From Ceratotherium simum simum (Eukaryota > Chordata > Mammalia > Perissodactyla > Rhinocerotidae), in the NCBI RefSeq assembly GCF_000283155.1, contig NW_004454166.1:9639625-9703624 (forward strand): a stretch of DNA of 64,000 nucleotides. The letters are read 5' to 3'. The notes below the pieces were generated by a model. It did not search any database and was not told where the DNA came from. It saw nothing but the letters and a program-made list of their open reading frames with translations. The first letter of the stretch is position 1; every line of letters starts with the position of its first letter. Shown here piece by piece: positions 58,061-64,000 of this stretch. The position numbers and the translations under genes are program-made.

Positions 58061-59297
58061 AGTATCAGTTTATGTCGTTTCTTCTACCCCTCCATTTTTG
58101 GTTCAAGGCCTTTCTGATGGAGAACTTCTGATGAGATAGGCCAGTTTCCAGGCAAAGGCATTCTTCCAGACTTAATAAGGTGCCGTCTGATAGAGTTAAG
58201 TGCTTAATCTTTGTAGTGTCTTAAAAAACTAAATTCTGTTCTTTGATGCCACCTGTGTAACCAGTGGTTAACTTGCCACATGCTTCTTAGTCCTGTTGGA
58301 ATAATAGATGAAAAGACCAACTGTGGCTCTAAGTCCTTAGATCTTATAATTCCTAGGTACATTTCTCAGATTTCTGCTGCGTTTTTTGTTGTTGTTGTTA
58401 TTCCGTAATCTTGACAGGCTTCCCCTCACCTCTTAGATTCCTCCTGTTGGACCTTGTTAGACTTGTTAATTTTCTGTGTAGCGTGGGATGATGGTTTTCT
58501 AGAAGATTCTGACAAATCCTTAGTCTTATATTTATCCTATAGCTTCTCTGGTACAGATTTTTCATTCCTTTTCTTTTTCCTCTAGTTCCCTGGTATCATT
58601 TTTTGGTTTGTTTGTTCTGTTTTAATCACCTGCCTTAATTCCAACTGGGCGTGGAAAAGGCTTTGTGAAGCAGAAGGAATGAGGTTTGGTTTTGAGGATG
58701 AATAATAACTTCAGTGGGACATAGGTAAAGGGACTCTGGCCTGTAGGAATGGCATGAGCAAAAGCGTTGAAGTGTACAATGCGTAATGTGTTTGGCAGAG
58801 GTGGTTTGGGATGACTGGAGTATGTGTTTATCTATGGTGTGAGATCTGGCTGAAAAGGTAGATTGTGACCTTAAATGCTAGGCTCAGGCTTATGGAGATT
58901 CTATACTCTGGTCTCATAATATTTTTGTATTTCTAGTGTAGGAATTATTTTTTTCTTTTTATATATTGGTTAGTTGAAGGTGAAGAACTTTTAATTTTTT
59001 TCCCTGTCTTCAACAGCACCTGATATAATAGCTTGCACATAATAGGTGTTCAGTATTGAGTTGAATTGAATTCTGATAAGAGGATTTAATTTTCCCAAGA
59101 ATCTAGAAGGCCAGACCTTTTCTATTGAATTGATCTAAAAAAGGAAAAAAAATTTTTATTGCATACCTTATATGAGTTTGCACCATGGATATTCATTTTT
59201 TGTCACTTTTCCCATTTATAGTATGTGATCACTACAACAGGCAGTGGTGGCATCAAGGAGGAGCCTGGAGGATATTTAGCTTCTTGAGTATCTCCAT
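58061..59297. other. Inferred intronic DNA
   Basis: An L2-like terminus at about 59000-59070. No exon recognised. Confidence 0.4.
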
Positions 59298-59310
59298 CAA
59301 GTCCCCATTC

Positions 59311-59312
<2 letters not shown>

Positions 59313-59344
<32 letters not shown>

Positions 59345-59570
59345 AGGACTAGCCCTGAGCTAACATCTGATGCCAATCCTCCTCTTTTTTGCTGAGGAAG
59401 ATTGGCCCTGGGCTAACATCCGTGCCCATCTTCCTCTACTTTATATGGGACGCTGCCACAGCATGGCCTAACAAGCGGTGCATCGGTGTGCGCCCAGGAT
59501 CCAAACCTGCGAACCCGGGGCTGCCAAAGCAGGGTGCGCACACTTAACTGCTGTGCCACCAGGCTGGCCC
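59313..59570 (-). mobile_element. ERE SINE, minus, first of a pair at one site
   Basis: Tail replaced by a (TG)n run of about 30 bases. Flanked by caagtccccattctt (59298-59312 and 59571-59585). Confidence 0.96.
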
Positions 59571-59585
59571 CAAGTCCCCATTCTT

Positions 59586-59835
59586 TTTTTTTTTTTTTTT
59601 TTTTTGTGAGGAAGATCGACCCTGAGCTAACATCTGCCAATCCTCCTCTTTTTGCTGAGGAAGCCTGGCCCTGGGCTAACATCTGTGACCATCTTCCTCC
59701 ACTTTATATGGGACGCCGCCACAGCATGACTTGACAAGGGGTGCGTCGGTGCGTGCCCGGGATTGGAACTGGCGAACCCTGGGCCGCTGCAGTGAGCGCG
59801 GGCACTTAACCGCTTGTGTCACCAGGCTGGCCCCC
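59586..59835 (-). mobile_element. ERE SINE, minus, second of the pair
   Basis: Intact poly-T tail. Flanked by caagtccccattctt (59571-59585) and caagtctccattctt (59836-59850). Confidence 0.96.
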
Positions 59836-59850
59836 CAAGTCTCCATTCTT

Positions 59851-61389
59851 GATAGGGACAGTTAATATTTTCAAAATCTTTAGTGCACATCTTCATGCAT
59901 CCCCTTCCAATCAGAGAATTGCCTCTGTGTCCCTCAAAGAAGAAAATCTGGGGCCAACTTGAACTATCGTGTGTTAGGTGTAACTGGCCTGTTTACAGAT
60001 GAGAAAACCAATTGATGGAGATTAAAGGTCTAAGATTATTTAGCTGGTAAGCAAATAACCTGGAATTAGAAACACAGGTCTTAGGTTATTTTCTTTCCTC
60101 TATTTTTTGGCTATCCCACATTCCACTTAAGGTTGATGAATGGCCTACTGGCCAGTTGAGAAAAATGTCATTGGTATAGCAATGCCTAGTACATAGGCTG
60201 AAAGTGGGCCTTCCCCATCTGCTAACGGATATAGGCAAATTCAAAGCCTCTGGCCTTTCTTGTGACACGTGCATGGAAATAGATAGTAAAAAGAAAAATA
60301 AATATTATTTTATACCACATTAAATATTATGTTAAAATAATTTCATTCAACATGTTTAATTTTTAATTTTCTATATTTTCAACAGGGACGTAATTCTCAA
60401 AATAGCTTTCTCTATTTGGCATAAACTATTCCTGTTGACCGATAGTTTAGATTAGAGTGAGAGTCAATCAAAATTTATTTCTGGAACATACAGTGTTGAT
60501 GAATTAGAGGTGGAGGTGTTATTCCTTATTGTCAGACGTAGTTACTACGGACCATGGAGATGAGTGCGCTACAGTTTGCTTTTATTAATACTTGTCAGTT
60601 AGGTTCGTCCTTTTTTGTTTTTCCAGTTCTGACTGAGCAGGTGCCCACTGATTTGAAAAATCCATATGTAAACTCAGGATCCTGGGCTCTTGCATCTTTT
60701 CATGGTGGATGATTTGTGTAAAATTGCAACTGAGTGAATTTCATCCAAACAATAGGAGTCTCGAAGATGTGAGTCCATTGTGAAAAAGTGTCATGTTCTA
60801 TGTATGTTGTCTGATTTTTTCCCTGTAGTCACAGAGCAGTGATAGTTTATACCCTTGTATATATCAATATCCTAGTTCATTAACCAGTTTGGCATTGCTC
60901 TAAAATTGCTGTTTTGTTTTTTTCTTCAACAGAAGGTATCTAATTTTTTTGTATTCTTAGTAATATTAATTATAAACTACCTTTACTGGCTCTGAAGGTC
61001 TTTAGAGATCAAACAGAATTTTTAAATTGCAAGGAACTGTCAGTCCTGTGTCTTCTGTATTTTATCCATGCCCACAGACAGTCACATGTGAATGAGTATG
61101 ACAGTTCTCTAAGTTATCATTTCTCTATGCATACAAATATGTTTCACAGTGCTAAAAGACAGGGTAGGGTAGGAATACTGACACTGATGTTAGAGGTAAA
61201 AATAGTGAATAAAGCGAAGGAAAAACAAAGGATATATCCAACAGTAAGATTTTGCTTATGCTCATTATAGCAAACTCTTATTCATGCAATCATTAGATAA
61301 ACTACTAATTCTCATTTTCCTGGATATTTTCCTATAAGCAATATGAAGCTTCTCCTTTCCCACTATTATTCTGTTTAGCAGTGTGTCTT
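59851..61389. other. Inferred intronic DNA
   Basis: AT-rich; no exon, no young repeat. Confidence 0.4.
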
Positions 61390-61720
61390 TTATACCAGCA
61401 TTAGATTCAAAGTTCTCTCTGGACTCTGCCCTCAGTTTATTCATCTGACATTTGTCCTCTGGGCAAGGATTGTACTGGAGGCATACTCTGCCAATAAACG
61501 TATTTACTCCGGCCTCACTGCTTTTCCTTATGATGTTCTCCTTGTTTGGAATTTCTCTCCCTTCTGTCCAAATGCTGTCCTGATTAGCCAGCTCATATTC
61601 CTTCCTTTCAAGAAGCCTTTCTCTTTAGTCCACACCGATCACTCCTTTCTCTGAACACTTAGGATTTAATCATACGTATACATATGTCCTGGGTATTGTT
61701 GTCTAAGTGTTTCATGTCCT
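61390..61720 (+). mobile_element. L2 fragment
   Basis: cctcactgcttttccttatg, then ttgtttggaatttctctccc, then caagaagcctttctctttag. Confidence 0.6.
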
Positions 61721-61789
61721 CTACCTATAGAAAGATTGACCTTTTTTAAAGCACAGAGAGGAGGTCCTATCATTTTGGGCATGAAACAA

Positions 61790-61835
61790 GTTCTCATGCC
61801 TGAAACAAGTTCTCATGCCCAGAATTTAATAACAT
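61790..61835. repeat. Short tandem duplication
   Basis: gcctgaaacaagttctcatg follows directly on gcatgaaacaagttctcat: an 18-20 bp unit present twice (about 61780-61818). Confidence 0.8.
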
Positions 61836-61844
61836 ATTGTTGAA

Positions 61845-62065
61845 TCAAATAACAGTAACTGTTAACTATTTATCAAGTGTTTACTTTGCTAAATGTAGTG
61901 CTATGTATTTTACACATATTATCATTAGTCTCACAATGTTACAGATGAGGAATTAAGGACACATTGGTTAAGTGAGTTGCCCCAAGGTCACATAGTAGCT
62001 TCTTTGTAGTAGAGCCAGGATTTGTAAACAGGTTTGTAGAGCTTCAAAACCTGTGTTCTTTGTAC
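61845..62065 (+). mobile_element. MIR SINE
   Basis: tttatcaagtgtttactttg, then tacagatgaggaattaagga, then gagttgccccaaggtcacat. Confidence 0.78.
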
Positions 62066-62464
62066 TCTGTGAAATTCTTTGTATTTCTAGTTCAAACATT
62101 TTTGTGTGCGTGTATGAACAACTGAGAATTAAGTAGAAGTCTAAGTTTCCCTGAACGTGATTTTCTTCCTTGACAGACACTGAGTACTGCTACCCTATGT
62201 TGTTGTCATGGGGTCCACGTTGTGAAGGATAATAATTTAGTTGTTCCTGTCCTCAAAGCTCTTGAATCTAATGGGTAATATAGACAAACATATTGTTACC
62301 TAGATGTAAGGCAGGGTGAAATAAGATCTATACAAGGAAATTAAATAGTTGTGTGGGTCCCTGGAAGAGATTATCATTTCCAGCTAGAGGAATTAGGGCT
62401 GGTACCAGAAGTTAGCATTTGTTCTGGGACTTGATGAAAGGGTAGAAGTTGGAAAGAAGATTGT

Positions 62465-62695
62465 GTTCAGAGTTTGGACTTTGGAACTTGGGAGATTGGG
62501 GTTCAAGTTCTTATACCATTGCTTAGTAGCCAGATAACCTTGGGAAAATTAGCTAATAGCTCTGACTTTTCTTCATTTAGTAGCACTTACCCCTAGGGGT
62601 TGGTGAGAAGACTATAGGAAAAAATTACATGTAAGTCTGTTAGCATTGTGCCTAGCACATAATAAGCACTCAGAAAATGTTAGCTAAAGAAAGTA
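62465..62695 (+). mobile_element. MIR SINE, near full length
   Basis: gttcagagtttggactttgg, then ccagataaccttgggaaaat, ending cacataataagcactcagaa. Confidence 0.8.
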
Positions 62696-63534
62696 ATTTT
62701 ATTAATGAGAAGGGCCTGAACAAAGGCTTGGAGGAAGCTTGGTGGTGGGTATTGAGTTTGAAGAAGGGTTTAGTCTCTTTGGGAATACATATGATGGGAC
62801 ATGGTGGGCTAAGCCTTGAAAGGTAGATTGGAAATTATGACTTCAGTGAATCATTTCACCCTTAGAATATTATTTCCTCCTCTTTAGACAGTAGGTAGAG
62901 CCATTAGAGTTTTTTGTGGTTTTTGTTTTGTTTTGACAGAGAAGTGTTGTGTTGTAACCTGAATTTTTGGAAAATAACTTATAAGAATGGGAAAAATAGA
63001 CGAAAGGTGAGTGGAGGGGTGAAGGGAGACTGGCTGATGATGTAGTAGACAAGGGAAGAACTGATCAGAGTCCAAACCAGTGCAGGTTGCTGGGGACTAA
63101 GGGAGAGCAAGAGGGTGAGAGCTTGCAGGAGTAATTCCAGCACGCAGAAACAACCACTGTATGCTTTTAAGTCCCTTCCAAATTTAGAATGTCCTCATAC
63201 CCAGCATTAGTTGAAATAATGGTTTATTCTAATCTTCACTTCAAGTCTATATAAATGTGATCATTGTTGTTATGTCGAGGTTGTTTTTCTTTCTTTGTTT
63301 TTGGGTATTTATGTTTTGTTGTGACAGATCAACGGAAGATATTTTTGTTGTTGTTCGGTGTAACTATTTTTGACAGTTTGCTTATTGAGAGGAGCTGAAT
63401 TTACCCATTTCTGTAGGCTTTCTTTATTCTGTATTAATAACTAAGTGAAACCAAATTTGTGGCATTGGCTTTTTTTTTTAATAGATCACCCTAAAATGGC
63501 TAAAATTTTTCTAGAATTAGCACCCTCTTTTTAA
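62696..63534. other. Inferred intronic DNA
   Basis: No exon or named repeat. Confidence 0.4.
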
Positions 63535-63881
63535 TTTTTAATTTGAAATAATTTTAGATTTACAGAAGAGTTGCAGAGTACAGAATGTTCCTGTATTCAC
63601 TTCATTCAGCTTCTAATGTTAACATCTTACATGACCATGGTACTTTTATTAGAACTAAGAAATTAACATTGGTTCAATACCATTAACTAAACTACAGCCT
63701 TTATTCAGATTTTCCTAGTATTTCTGCTGTCATCCTTTTTCTGTCCTAAGGTCCAATCCAGGATCCCACATTACATTTAGCCATCATATCTCCTTGGTTA
63801 ACTCCTCCAATCTGTGACAATTTCTCAGGCATTCCTTATATTTCATTACCTTGTCCCTGTTGAAAAGTAGGTACCTATGCT
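63535..63881 (-). mobile_element. Old L1 3' UTR, antisense
   Basis: ttgaaataattttagattta, then cagaagagttgcagagtaca, then tcttacatgaccatggtact: the antisense 3' UTR of old L1. Confidence 0.7.
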
Positions 63882-64000
63882 TTTTTTTTGTGAGGAAGAT
63901 CAGCCCTGAGCTAACATCTGTCGCCAATCCTCCTCTTTTTGCTGAGGAAGACTGGCCCTGGGCTAACATCTGTGCCCATCTTCCTCCACTTTATATGGGA
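63882..64000 (-). mobile_element. ERE SINE, minus, cut by the window end
   Basis: Poly-T, gtgaggaagatcagccctga and on to ccactttatatggga at the last base. The head lies beyond the window. Confidence 0.95.

Larger units (their letters stand above)
35480..64000 (+). other. Inferred + strand gene: first exon region and long intron
   Basis: Inference. The island at 35.2-36.66 kb is the sole promoter candidate. From about 36.7 kb to the window end the + strand is visibly richer in T than A, the bias expected on the coding strand of mammalian transcribed DNA. That, with the absence of any recognisable exon over 27 kb, suggests a long first intron of a + strand gene. The product cannot be named: the likely first exon is wholly or partly in or next to the N run. 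Part of the T bias comes from antisense L1 at 52.5-55 kb, and the post-gap C richness argues for some minus-strand transcription, so direction is not settled. Confidence 0.4.

Noticed and set aside
911..64000. tRNA-like sequences with A and B boxes
   Set aside because: All are heads of ERE SINEs (body, tail and TSDs present), not functional tRNA genes.
1..64000. CRISPR-like or other regularly spaced repeat array
   Set aside because: The repeats are dispersed SINEs with unequal spacing and individual TSDs; this is a mammalian nuclear sequence.

Overview
The window is nuclear DNA of a placental mammal, almost certainly a perissodactyl (horse, rhinoceros or tapir group). The marker is at least 26 copies of a tRNA-derived SINE of the Equine Repetitive Element (ERE) superfamily, many with intact target-site duplications (TSDs). 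Older mammalian repeats (MIR, L2, L1M, MLT1 and MST LTRs, hAT relics) fill much of the rest. No bacterial-style genes, CRISPR arrays, rRNA or functional tRNA genes were seen. The long open frames are SINE, LINE or simple-repeat translations or GC-rich chance frames. No coding exon can be supported.

1-35 kb: repeat-dense, gene-poor DNA. It holds MLT1, MST and ERV-type LTRs, old L1 pieces, a degenerate TG-rich tract at 3.4-3.7 kb, and a layered nest at 28.4-30.8 kb: an old L1 carries an MST LTR, which carries both an ERE and a 663-bp retroviral solo LTR with a perfect 4-bp TSD. A few low-repeat stretches (12.4-12.7, 32.15-32.36 and 32.86-32.98 kb) look like possible conserved non-coding elements.

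35.2-36.66 kb: a strong CpG island with GC boxes, interrupted by a 351-base run of N. This is the only promoter-like region. The gene's first exon may lie in or beside the gap, so the gene cannot be named.

36.7-64 kb: AT-rich, visibly T-rich on the + strand, with no recognisable exon. The most economical reading is a long first intron of a + strand gene starting in the island, but this is inference. It contains hAT elements (one with a perfect 8-bp TSD), ERE-in-ERE nesting, an old antisense L1, a cleanly reconstructable L1 twin-priming inversion (56.2-57.05 kb) and two EREs inserted in succession at one target site (59.3-59.85 kb). Nothing here amounts to a new biological system; the notable signals are insertion histories, the masked promoter and candidate regulatory stretches.
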